DNA of 64,000 nt from Bacteroidales bacterium (GTDB taxonomy: Bacteria; Bacteroidota; Bacteroidia; Bacteroidales; Prolixibacteraceae), in NCBI GenBank assembly GCA_012729335.1, contig JAAYDJ010000007.1, forward strand, positions 338,998 to 402,997, read 5' to 3'. Within the stretch, counting starts at the first letter, position 1, and every line of letters starts with the position of its first letter. Positions 56,621-64,000 of this stretch are shown one piece after another. Under the pieces are notes generated by a model. That model was not told where the DNA came from. It saw only the letters and a list, made by a program, of their open reading frames with translations, and ran no database searches. A program made the position numbers and the translations under genes.

Positions 56621-58207
56621 ATGAAAACTAAAATTTACCTGCTTGCAGCTATTGCCCTGGTTATCAGTGCATGCTCAACCGGGTCTTTTGTCTCCACAGG
56701 CTATGTGGACGGCATTTATTTCAACCCGGGAGATGTCCCGCCTCCGGTCCTGGATGAGGAAGCCAGGGTGCAGGAGGAACCTGAAACCCTCAAATCAGGC
56801 GACAGAGTGATCATCAGTGAGATCACCGACAATGAAGAAGGGAGCAAAACCATGAACAACTACATCCTCGACGGCCAGGATGCCGGAGAATATGTCGATG
56901 CACAGTTGTATAACATGGACCAGATGGAACTTCAGGGTTCTGACACCACCATTTATTATGATGACAACGAGGTGAAGTATGTCATCAACAACTATTACGA
57001 TGGGGCCGATGTCGATTTCTCCTACCGTATACACCGTTTTCACCGCCCCTATTCCCGTTTCTACGATCCCTTCTACTGGAACAGCTGGTATTATGATCCG
57101 TGGTATTACAACTCCTGGTATTACGATTCGTGGTATTATCCCTATTCGTCGCTGGCCTGGGGTTGGGGATATGATCCCTGGGGCTGGGGCTATTCGCCCT
57201 GGTACGGGGGATATTACGGTGGCTGGTATGGCAGTTACTATGGCGGCTATTACGGCAGCTATTACGGCGGCTGGGGTTATCCCTATTATGGATACTACGG
57301 CTGGGGTTATCCCTATCATTACCACGGTGGGGGAGGCTATTATGCCGATCCCGATGACTACCGGTACGGCCACCGGCGTGATTTCAACACGATGGCTGCC
57401 GGGGGGCGCAATGCTGCGGCCACCCAGGCGGTAAACGGCAGGGGAGGCGTGAAGAGTGCCGATCCCCGGGCTGGTGAGGTGAACACCGCTGCCGAGCGGA
57501 GGGTACGCACCGCCACTCCCGATGGGACTGCCACCAGGGGATTGCGTGGGGAGAGCGGAAGCCAGGCCCGCACCCTTACCGAAATGCGGCGCGGCACCAC
57601 CGTGGGAACGGAGAGGCTCCGCGAAGGACAGCAAGGGGTCACCCGCAGGGTCGATGAGGGGGGCGTCAGAGGCGCTTCCACACGAACGCAGCAGGCTACC
57701 ACCACCCGTCAGTATACGCGTCCTGCCGCTACAACCTCAGGGGTCTCCTCACAGCGTGACCCCAACAGTTACACCCCGAGTTACAACCAGGAGCGTCCTG
57801 TAGGCCGCAGCAGCTATAACGTCCAGTCCGCCCGGCCTTCCTCGGGAAGCAACCAGCAGGGTGCCGTGAAAAGCAGCACCCGGCCAGTCACCGTTTACTC
57901 GCGGCCTAGCAGTTCCACCTCGGGTGACCGCACCTACCGCTCCACCTCCACCTATAACAGGAGTTCCTCCTCCGGAACCAACTACTCGGCGCCCAGTCGC
58001 AGCAGCAGCACCTACAGCGCGCCCTCAAGGAGTTCCTCCTCCTACAGCGCTCCCAGTCGCTCCAGCAGCAGTGGCAGCAGCTACAGTTCACCCAGCAGGA
58101 GCAGTTCCTCCTCCGGATCGGGCAGTTACAGCGGAGGTTCCTCCGGGGGTGGCGGCCGCAGCGGCGGCGGCAGCTCCTCTTCATCGGGCGGCGGAGGCAG
58201 AAGGTAA
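56621..58207 (+). CDS. Tyr/Trp/Gly-rich lipoprotein of unknown function
   Basis: 528 aa. The lipoprotein signal MKTKIYLLAAIALVISACST has a lipobox ending SAC. A normal N-terminal part follows (about 25-130: GYVDGIYFNPGDVPPPVLDE). Residues about 140-245 are extremely rich in Tyr, Trp and Gly (FYWNSWYYDPWYYNSWYYDS; later GGYYGSYYGGW units). Then comes an Arg/Thr/Ala-rich segment (about 250-390) and a Ser/Gly-rich tail (about 400-528: YSAPSRSSSSYSAPS and a GGGGRSGGG-like end). No enzyme motif. A TATCTTTG box at 56526 may be its promoter. Probably a surface protein of adhesive or matrix type; this is inference. Confidence 0.8.
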   Translation: MKTKIYLLAAIALVISACSTGSFVSTGYVDGIYFNPGDVPPPVLDEEARVQEEPETLKSGDRVIISEITDNEEGSKTMNNYILDGQDAGEYVDAQLYNMDQMELQGSDTTIYYDDNEVKYVINNYYDGADVDFSYRIHRFHRPYSRFYDPFYWNSWYYDPWYYNSWYYDSWYYPYSSLAWGWGYDPWGWGYSPWYGGYYGGWYGSYYGGYYGSYYGGWGYPYYGYYGWGYPYHYHGGGGYYADPDDYRYGHRRDFNTMAAGGRNAAATQAVNGRGGVKSADPRAGEVNTAAERRVRTATPDGTATRGLRGESGSQARTLTEMRRGTTVGTERLREGQQGVTRRVDEGGVRGASTRTQQATTTRQYTRPAATTSGVSSQRDPNSYTPSYNQERPVGRSSYNVQSARPSSGSNQQGAVKSSTRPVTVYSRPSSSTSGDRTYRSTSTYNRSSSSGTNYSAPSRSSSTYSAPSRSSSSYSAPSRSSSSGSSYSSPSRSSSSSGSGSYSGGSSGGGGRSGGGSSSSSGGGGRR

Positions 58208-58265
58208 TCGCCCTGAAGAGAGGTGATCATCAGAATTGTACCATTATATTAAACATATTCAAGCC

Positions 58266-59774
58266 ATGAACAAGAATGTTTTCATCGCGGGTTTAATGAT
58301 TCTACTCCCGTTTTTTGCCGGGGCCCAGAATTTTGAGGACGCCCTGCGTTATTCCTCGGTGAGGATCGAGGGGACTGCCCGTTCGGGCGCCATGGGAAAT
58401 GCCTTCGGCGCACTGGGAAGTGACTTCACGGGAGTAGGCATCAATCCTGCGGGACTGGGGCTTTACCGTTCTTCGGAGTTTGCCCTGACCCCTTCCTTCG
58501 GGATGACCGAAATCAGCTCGGGCTACCTGGGCAACAACATGGTAGAGAACGACTACCGGCCTGCACTGGGTAACCTCAGCTACGTGGCCGTCATGAACTC
58601 CCGTAAAAGCAGCCAAAGCGGAGTGGTGAGCGTGAACCTGGGGATCGGCTTCAACCGGCTGAAGGATTTCAACTCCTACTCTATTGCCGAGGCCTTTAAC
58701 ACCACCTCCTCCTTTCTCGACCACATGTCGGCCAACGCCAACAACAACAAATGGAGCGAATATTATGAGGAGCTGGCATGGGATACCTACACCCTCGACA
58801 AAACCGACGGGGGAGTCTATTTCAGCGACCTGGAGACTGCCCGCGGCGGTACGGCCTACAATGGCCATAGACAGCGGAAAAGTTATGACCGGGGCGGGGC
58901 CATGGACGAATACACCTTTGGATTGGGGCTCAATTTCAATCACCGGTTTTACCTGGGGGCCTCCCTGGGAATCACCGACTTTTATTACCGTGAAAACAGC
59001 ACCCTGAAGGAGTGGGATGAAGAGGGAACCATTCCCTATCTCAACGATTTTGAATTCAACTCCTCGCTGCGTACTTATGGTACCGGCTACAACTTTAAGT
59101 TGGGGGCCATCTTCAAACCCGTCAACAACCTCAGGATCGGGGCCTCACTGGTCACACCCACCCTGATGAAGCTCAATGACCGCTTCGAAACCACTATGGG
59201 ATCCTCGATTACCTGGGATGACAACTCCTCGGAGACCTTCAGCGCCTCTTCCCCTTACAACGAGTATGACTATGAGCTGACGACCCCTTTCAGGGCCACC
59301 CTCAGCGGAGCGCTCGTCATGGGTAAGCGTGGACTGGTGAGCGCCGACGTGGAATACATCGATTATGCCATGGCCAAACTCCGGTCAGGGGGCGATGGCT
59401 ATAACTTCGCCGATGAGAACAGCGATATAACCGACCTCTTTCAGCCGGTGACCAATGTCAGGCTGGGTGGAGAATTCAGACTCACCGAAAGTTTCTCGCT
59501 GCGGGGCGGCTACGAACTTTACCCTTCGGCATTTAAAAATATGGCCTTCGGGGTCGACCAGCCTAATGCAGGGCAGAACCATACGGTCCTCAGCGCTGGA
59601 TTCGGCTACAGCAGCGGCGGCTTCTTTGCCGACATGGCTTTCCGCCACGGCGAAATCACCCGCTACAACCGCCTCTACCCCGAACCGTCATCCGATGGTT
59701 TTCCCACCCCGGCCATGGCTGCTTTCGACGAGGTCTCCAACAAAGTCCTCTTTACCCTGGGATTCCGTTTCTGA
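58266..59774 (+). CDS. OmpP1/FadL-like outer-membrane protein
   Basis: The frame opens at 58236; the ATG at 58266 gives a signal peptide (MNKNVFIAGLMILLPFFAGA), 502 aa. Mature start QNFEDALRYSSVRIEGTARS, then GAMGNAFGALGSDFTGVGIN with PAGLGLYRSSEF. The NPAG motif lies in the N-terminal hatch region of OmpP1/FadL-type transporters. The rest alternates amphipathic beta strands (YGTGYNFKLGAIFKPVNNLR, VRLGGEFRLTESFSLRGGYE) and ends in a C-terminal Phe (KVLFTLGFRF), as outer-membrane barrels do. Probably imports hydrophobic compounds. It starts 58 bp after the Tyr-rich gene and may share its transcript. Confidence 0.88.
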   Translation: MNKNVFIAGLMILLPFFAGAQNFEDALRYSSVRIEGTARSGAMGNAFGALGSDFTGVGINPAGLGLYRSSEFALTPSFGMTEISSGYLGNNMVENDYRPALGNLSYVAVMNSRKSSQSGVVSVNLGIGFNRLKDFNSYSIAEAFNTTSSFLDHMSANANNNKWSEYYEELAWDTYTLDKTDGGVYFSDLETARGGTAYNGHRQRKSYDRGGAMDEYTFGLGLNFNHRFYLGASLGITDFYYRENSTLKEWDEEGTIPYLNDFEFNSSLRTYGTGYNFKLGAIFKPVNNLRIGASLVTPTLMKLNDRFETTMGSSITWDDNSSETFSASSPYNEYDYELTTPFRATLSGALVMGKRGLVSADVEYIDYAMAKLRSGGDGYNFADENSDITDLFQPVTNVRLGGEFRLTESFSLRGGYELYPSAFKNMAFGVDQPNAGQNHTVLSAGFGYSSGGFFADMAFRHGEITRYNRLYPEPSSDGFPTPAMAAFDEVSNKVLFTLGFRF

Positions 59775-59796
59775 CCATTGACCACTTATTAAATAG

Positions 59797-59827
59797 GGGC
59801 TGTTTCCTCCGGGAGACGGCCCTTTTT
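59797..59827 (+). terminator. Terminator of the outer-membrane protein gene
   Basis: Stem GGGCTGTTTCC (59797-59807) pairing with GGGAGACGGCCC-type complement (59811-59822), with G-U pairs, then TTTTT. Confidence 0.7.
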
Positions 59828-59927
59828 AACTTAAGATTAAGATTTTGACTTCCGAAGGCAGACAAACCCCCTTCTCAGACAACCCTCTTCCTTTTTCATT
59901 TACCTTCGTGGAGGATAAATCAAATAC

Positions 59928-60635
59928 ATGAACGATCCCATCGGACAAGCCATATACGACTATTACCATTCCGGAAAGGCAGACCTTCTTTTGGTCGATT
60001 CCAATTACACCGAAGGTGAGGAGATGGATCCTGCCGTTTTTTTCAGAGGTTCCGGAGAAATGCCCGAACTGGAAGTCAAAGCCCTGGCAATGTGCACGGG
60101 AAACGTTCTGGATATCGGGGCCGGTGCGGGATGCCATACCCTGGAACTTCAGTCACGGGGATTGGCGGTCACGGCTATTGAACGGTCGCCACTGGCTGCC
60201 ATGGTGATGCGTGAGCGGGGAGTCGGAGAAGTGATATGCGACGACATTTTCCATTTCTCCTCCGGAAATTATGATACCATCCTGATGCTTATGAACGGGT
60301 CGGGCATAGCCGGAACCCTTGACGGACTGGCTACCCTCCTTGAGCACCTGCGAAAACTGCTTGCCCCGGGTGGTCAGATTCTCCTTGATTCGTCCGATAT
60401 CAGTTACCTCTTTACCGAGGAGGACGGTTCGGTCTGGATGGACCTCTCCAACCAGAACTACTACGGGGAAATGATCTATGAAGTGGCCTACCGGCACCTC
60501 CGGAGCGATAAATTTTTCTGGCTTTTTGTAGATTTCGATACCCTCAGTCAGGTGGCCGACACTGTGGGATTTCAGGCTACGCTCGCAGCAGAAGGCGGCA
60601 ACGGGGAATACCTCGCCCGGCTTACCCTGAAATAG
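59928..60635 (+). CDS. SAM-dependent methyltransferase, class I
   Basis: 235 aa. The SAM-binding motif I is VLDIGAGAGCHTLELQSRGL, followed by AVTAIERSPLAAMVMRERGV with the acidic end of strand two. The middle has YDTILMLMNGSGIAGTLDGL and the LRKLLAPGGQILLDSSDISY strand, standard for class I methyltransferases. The N-terminal region (GQAIYDYYHSGKADLLLVDS) is probably substrate-specific. Substrate unknown. It lies upstream of the DUF4954 gene (60-bp gap), and the two may be co-transcribed. Confidence 0.85.
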   Translation: MNDPIGQAIYDYYHSGKADLLLVDSNYTEGEEMDPAVFFRGSGEMPELEVKALAMCTGNVLDIGAGAGCHTLELQSRGLAVTAIERSPLAAMVMRERGVGEVICDDIFHFSSGNYDTILMLMNGSGIAGTLDGLATLLEHLRKLLAPGGQILLDSSDISYLFTEEDGSVWMDLSNQNYYGEMIYEVAYRHLRSDKFFWLFVDFDTLSQVADTVGFQATLAAEGGNGEYLARLTLK

Positions 60636-60694
60636 CTGAATGCTCAGCCTGTTTCTGCCTGATTTTTTATACCTTAACCACCAATACACTCCTC

Positions 60695-62689
60695 ATGAAC
60701 GCGTATAGAAATCTTCAGCCGGATGAGATCGACAGGCTGGAATCGCAGGGATGCGTGGCCGACGACTGGTCAGAACTTTTGGTTGTCCCTGATTTCCGGA
60801 CTTCCACCATACACCGGTGCCGGTTTACAGGGAAAAACTACCTCGGACTCTTCAGTGAGGAAATCCTCCTCCCCGGAGGGGTAAAACAGAAGGCGGGTCT
60901 TTACAATGCCTGGCTGCACGACTGCAGGGTGGGGGACCAGACCTGTATCACCGATGTAAGGGGATACATCGCCGGCTACGACATCGGCGACCATGTGCTA
61001 ATTGCCAGTTGCGACCGGATTTACATGGAGGGGGAATCGACCTTTGGTAACGGGGTGCAGGTGGATGTCCTTGACGAGACCGGCGGAAGGCAACTTCTCA
61101 TTTATGACAGGCTATCTGCCCATACGGCCTATCTGATGGCCTTCTACCGTTATTATCACAACTTCTTCGACATTGTTTCGGCCCTGATCGGGGAGTATGC
61201 CGGCAGTGTCAAATCGGCCAGGGGCTCTGTTGGCTCCTTTTCCCGGATTGTCGATACGGGGCAGATCATTAACGTCAGAATTGGTCCCCATGCCCTCATC
61301 ACCGGAGCATCACGCCTCCAGGAGGGATCGGTCAACAGTAACATACACGACGGCAGCCTGGTGGGAAACAACGTGGTGGCCGAAAGATTTATCATCTCTT
61401 CGGGCACCGAGGTCAGCGACCATGCCGTGGTGACCAACTGCTTTGTTGGGCAGGGATGTGTTCTGAGCAAACACTATTCGGCCATCAACTCCCTTTTCTT
61501 CAGCAACTGTCAGGGCTTTAACGGGGAGGCCTGCAGCGTCTTCGCCGGCCCCTTTACCGTCTCGCACCACAAGTCCACCCTGCTTATTGCCGGACTGTTC
61601 TCGTTCTGTAACGCGGGCAGCGGTTCCAACCAGAGTAACCACATGTACAAACTGGGGCCCATTCACCATGGAATCGTCGAAAGGGGCTCCAAGACCACCA
61701 GCGACTCCTATCTGCTCTGGCCGGCACGCATCGGCCCCTTCACCCTGGTCATGGGAAGGCACTATAAAAACAACGATACCTCCGATATGCCTTTCTCCTA
61801 TCTGATCGAAAACAAGGACGAAAGCTGGCTGGCCCCGGGAATTAACCTCAGAAGCGTGGGAACCATCCGCGACGCCATGAAATGGCCGCGCCGCGACCGC
61901 CGCAAAGACCCCGAACTGCTCGATTCCATCAATTTCAACCTGCTGAGTCCCTTCACCATCCAGAGAATGGTCAGAGGAAAGCAGATCCTGGGACAAATCA
62001 GGCAGATCTCAGGTGAAACCACCGAGACTTATACCTGGGAAACTACTTTTATCTCCCGCCATTCCTTGCTCCGTGGAATCGAACTCTATGATATGGCCAT
62101 AGTGAAGTTTCTTGGCAATTCTCTGATATCGAGGATACAGAAGGGGAGTTGCTCCTCCATGGAAGAACTTCTAAAATGGCTGAAACCCGAAACGGACAAA
62201 GGTGAAGGCGACTGGATCGATGCCTGCGGACTGATTGCTCCAAAGAACGAGGTGAAGAAATTGCTGCGTATGACCGAATCGGGAGAAATTGCCCATCTCG
62301 AAGAACTGGAGAATGCGCTGAAATCCCTTCACAGAGAATATTATGAGATGGAGTGGACCTGGGCCTCCGCACTCCTCGAGGAGACCCTGGGTAAAAAAAT
62401 CGAAGAACTCACCTCTGACGACCTGATCTCCTTCATCGGCCTGTGGAAAAACTGTGTGACCGGTCTTGACAAACTCCTGTATGAAGATGCCAGGAAAGAG
62501 TTCAAACTCAGCGCCATGACCGGTTTCGGCATGGACGGCGACCAACGGATCAAGGAACAGGATTTTATGATGGTCAGGGGGACTTTTGAAAATAACAGAT
62601 TTGTCACGGAGGTAGTTGAACATATCAGGAAAAAAAGCGAACTTGCCGACAAAATAACCGAAGCGATCCAGGCGCTTGATGCCCTATGA
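60695..62689 (+). CDS. DUF4954 family protein with left-handed beta-helix
   Basis: 664 aa. It starts MNAYRNLQPDEIDRLESQGC, the opening of DUF4954 proteins. A central section (about 60-350) has hexapeptide-like turns (VGDQTCITDVRGYIAGYDIG, SNIHDGSLVGNNVVAERFII) as in sugar nucleotidyl- or acyltransferases. The C-terminal 250 residues are helical (HLEELENALKSLHREYYEME). The family is confined mostly to Bacteroidota and its biochemical role is not established. It is placed between a methyltransferase and nagB; a function in amino sugar or cell-wall precursor metabolism is a guess from context. Confidence 0.85.
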   Translation: MNAYRNLQPDEIDRLESQGCVADDWSELLVVPDFRTSTIHRCRFTGKNYLGLFSEEILLPGGVKQKAGLYNAWLHDCRVGDQTCITDVRGYIAGYDIGDHVLIASCDRIYMEGESTFGNGVQVDVLDETGGRQLLIYDRLSAHTAYLMAFYRYYHNFFDIVSALIGEYAGSVKSARGSVGSFSRIVDTGQIINVRIGPHALITGASRLQEGSVNSNIHDGSLVGNNVVAERFIISSGTEVSDHAVVTNCFVGQGCVLSKHYSAINSLFFSNCQGFNGEACSVFAGPFTVSHHKSTLLIAGLFSFCNAGSGSNQSNHMYKLGPIHHGIVERGSKTTSDSYLLWPARIGPFTLVMGRHYKNNDTSDMPFSYLIENKDESWLAPGINLRSVGTIRDAMKWPRRDRRKDPELLDSINFNLLSPFTIQRMVRGKQILGQIRQISGETTETYTWETTFISRHSLLRGIELYDMAIVKFLGNSLISRIQKGSCSSMEELLKWLKPETDKGEGDWIDACGLIAPKNEVKKLLRMTESGEIAHLEELENALKSLHREYYEMEWTWASALLEETLGKKIEELTSDDLISFIGLWKNCVTGLDKLLYEDARKEFKLSAMTGFGMDGDQRIKEQDFMMVRGTFENNRFVTEVVEHIRKKSELADKITEAIQALDAL

Positions 62690-62781
62690 CCCGGATTGAA
62701 CTGCAATGGCGAAAAATCCTGCCGGGGCTGCACTTCCGGGACAGTGGAATACAAAACCGAAATGATTAAAAATACGTCAAT

Positions 62782-63609
62782 ATGAGACTCATTATTCAGC
62801 CCGATTATGGGCATCTGGCCAAATGGACAGCCAGTTACATCGCCCGCAAAATTGAACTGTTCAGGCCTGCGGCCGGAAAACCCTTTGTCCTGGGCCTTCC
62901 CACCGGATCTTCACCCCTGGGAGTCTACAGCGAACTGATCTCTCTCTACAAACTCGGTAAAGTTACGTTCAAACATGTGATCACCTTTAACATGGATGAA
63001 TATGTGGGCCTGGAGCCCGAACACCCTCAGAGTTACCACCACTTCATGTGGAACAATTTTTTCAGCCATATCGATATTCCGGAGGAGAACGTGAACATCC
63101 TCGATGGACTGGCTTCGGATATCAAGGCGGAGTGCTCCCGTTATGAAGATAAAATCAAGGCGGTGGGGGGCATTCATCTTTTCCTGGGGGGAATTGGCGT
63201 GGATGGCCACATCGCATTCAACGAGCCGGGATCGTCACTGGCGAGCCGCACCCGCAGTAAGGAGCTGAATTATGACACGCGTATCGCCAACTCCCGCTTT
63301 TTTGGAAACGACGTGAACAAGGTGCCCCGGCTTGCCCTGACCGTGGGCGTGGGTACCATCATGGACGCCAAAGAGGTGCTGATCATCGTGAATGGTCACA
63401 ACAAAGCCAGGGCCCTGCGCCATGTCGTGGAGGAGGGCGTCAGCCACATGTGGACCGCCAGTGCCCTCCAGCTCCATCCCCGTTCCATGATCGTCTGCGA
63501 TGAAGCCGCGACCTACGAACTTAAGGTGGGAACCTTCAAACATTTCCTCGACATCGAAAACGACAACCTCGACGTCCAAAGCCTCTGGAAATCCTCCCTG
63601 ACCTGGTAA
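62782..63609 (+). CDS. nagB: Glucosamine-6-phosphate deaminase
   Basis: 275 aa. [20 protein letters not shown] is the phosphate-binding loop; [20 protein letters not shown] has the catalytic Asp; [20 protein letters not shown] is the signature with the active-site His. Converts glucosamine 6-phosphate to fructose 6-phosphate and ammonia. C-terminal motif [20 protein letters not shown]. Length is close to E. coli NagB (266). The gene is on the same strand as DUF4954 with a 92-bp gap. Confidence 0.96.
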   Translation: MRLIIQPDYGHLAKWTASYIARKIELFRPAAGKPFVLGLPTGSSPLGVYSELISLYKLGKVTFKHVITFNMDEYVGLEPEHPQSYHHFMWNNFFSHIDIPEENVNILDGLASDIKAECSRYEDKIKAVGGIHLFLGGIGVDGHIAFNEPGSSLASRTRSKELNYDTRIANSRFFGNDVNKVPRLALTVGVGTIMDAKEVLIIVNGHNKARALRHVVEEGVSHMWTASALQLHPRSMIVCDEAATYELKVGTFKHFLDIENDNLDVQSLWKSSLTW

Positions 63610-63773
63610 ACCATCCCATTTCACTGTGTCGGCTGTGAGGCGTGGCCCGTGCAGCTTACATTTCATTCCAGAAAAGAGACATCCCGCGGTCAGAGCGTGG
63701 AATTATTGGACCGGTCAACTTTGAAATTGGGAAGAAAATTCAGGGTGCGCAGATAAGAATTGCAAATAAACCC

Positions 63774-63781
63774 TATATTTG
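63774..63781 (+). promoter_or_regulatory. -7 element of tRNA-Arg
   Basis: TATATTTG followed by CACCGC, a perfect TAnnTTTG box, 92 nt before the tRNA. The leader holds an inverted repeat CCGCAG/CTGCGG (63784-63789 and 63803-63808). Confidence 0.5.
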
Positions 63782-63873
63782 CACCGCAGAAATGAAAAAA
63801 TCCTGCGGCATTCTTCTCCCGGAAGGCGCCAATGGAAATGATTCAGAATCTGTAAAGCAGACGCGCAGAAAAA

Positions 63874-63947
63874 GGTCCCGTAGCTTAATTGGATAGAGCA
63901 TCTGACTACGGATCAGAAGGTTGGGGATTCGAATTCCTCCGGGATCA
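63874..63947 (+). tRNA. tRNA-Arg (ACG anticodon)
   Basis: 74-nt cloverleaf: acceptor GGTCCCG/CGGGATC, D-stem GCTT/GAGC, anticodon stem TCTGA/TCAGA with loop CTACGGA (anticodon ACG, read as ICG after deamination), T-stem GGGGA/TCCTC with canonical loop TTCGAAT, discriminator A, no encoded CCA. Confidence 0.95.
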
Positions 63948-63958
63948 CAGAAAATCAG

Positions 63959-63990
63959 GCAGTTACAAAAAATTTTGTAGCTGCTTTTTT
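63959..63990 (+). terminator. Terminator after tRNA-Arg
   Basis: Stem GCAGTTACAAAA (63959-63970) with TTTTGTAGCTGC (63973-63984), one G-U pair, two-base tip, then six T. It starts 12 nt after the tRNA. Confidence 0.85.
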
Positions 63991-64000
63991 CTTTGTACAA

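Overview
The window is chromosomal DNA of a Bacteroidota bacterium, probably a free-living or sediment member of the Bacteroidales/Marinilabiliales. I infer this from the gene set: FISUMP-domain surface protein, DUF4954 and DUF5522 proteins, a START-like domain protein, an SpmA-SpmB fusion, FloA/NfeD, a thrA - phosphoglycerate-mutase-like - thrC cluster, short-type ProS and an OmpP1/FadL-like porin. Promoter-like elements of the Bacteroidota type (TTTG, about 20 nt, TAnnTTTG) support it, and few genes have strong Shine-Dalgarno sites. Most of the window is GC-rich and densely coded. One stretch (about 6.3-11.6 kb) is clearly AT-rich.

Layout. 0-6 kb: the minus-strand ribBA gene, a DUF5522 protein cut by the left edge, two glycosyltransferases overlapping an LptF/LptG permease, and a START-like protein. 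6.1 kb: tRNA-Met(CAT) with an odd T-loop, followed by the AT-rich island with an OmpA-like protein, an AraC regulator and a 734-residue protein built from 26-residue repeats. 12-17 kb: a FISUMP surface protein, a GH78 rhamnosidase and a TPR protein. 17.9-24 kb: tRNA-Pro(CGG), a tricorn-like protease and a membrane AraC-TPR regulator. 24-31 kb: an M16 metalloprotease lipoprotein, the SpmAB fusion, and a decayed convergent pair (PEP/pyruvate-binding enzyme and alpha/beta hydrolase) that both lost their 3' ends at one junction. 31-37 kb: a Kef antiporter with its KefF-like partner, an SRAP (HMCES) protein, a UmuC-type polymerase, a secreted hypothetical protein and a CDF metal exporter whose stop codon lies in a 30-bp tandem repeat. 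37.7-43 kb: a three-gene AmmeMemoRadiSam operon (MEMO1-AMMECR1 fusion, a membrane-embedded spermidine-synthase-like protein, a radical SAM enzyme). 43-51 kb: a Tat-exported TIM-barrel protein, then threonine biosynthesis (thrA, a putative homoserine kinase, thrC) downstream of recA and bcp. 51-55 kb: a TPR-SPOR-like protein, clpS, nfeD and floA, then an isolated promoter-terminator unit that looks like a small RNA. 55-64 kb: proS, a tyrosine/tryptophan/glycine-rich lipoprotein, an outer-membrane porin, a methyltransferase, DUF4954, nagB and tRNA-Arg(ACG).

Functional themes are envelope biogenesis and surface proteins (glycosyltransferases, LptF/G, OmpA, FadL-like, FloA/NfeD), carbohydrate use (GH78, NagB, TIM barrel), proteolysis (tricorn, M16, ClpS), DNA damage response (RecA, SRAP, UmuC) and threonine synthesis. 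The most promising candidate for an under-described system is the AmmeMemoRadiSam operon. Its MEMO1-AMMECR1 and radical SAM proteins carry N-terminal export-like sequences, and it includes a membrane protein with a spermidine-synthase fold that lacks the usual catalytic aspartate. The second candidate is the small RNA near 54.88-54.97 kb. All functional calls rest on motif recognition by eye; no database search was run.
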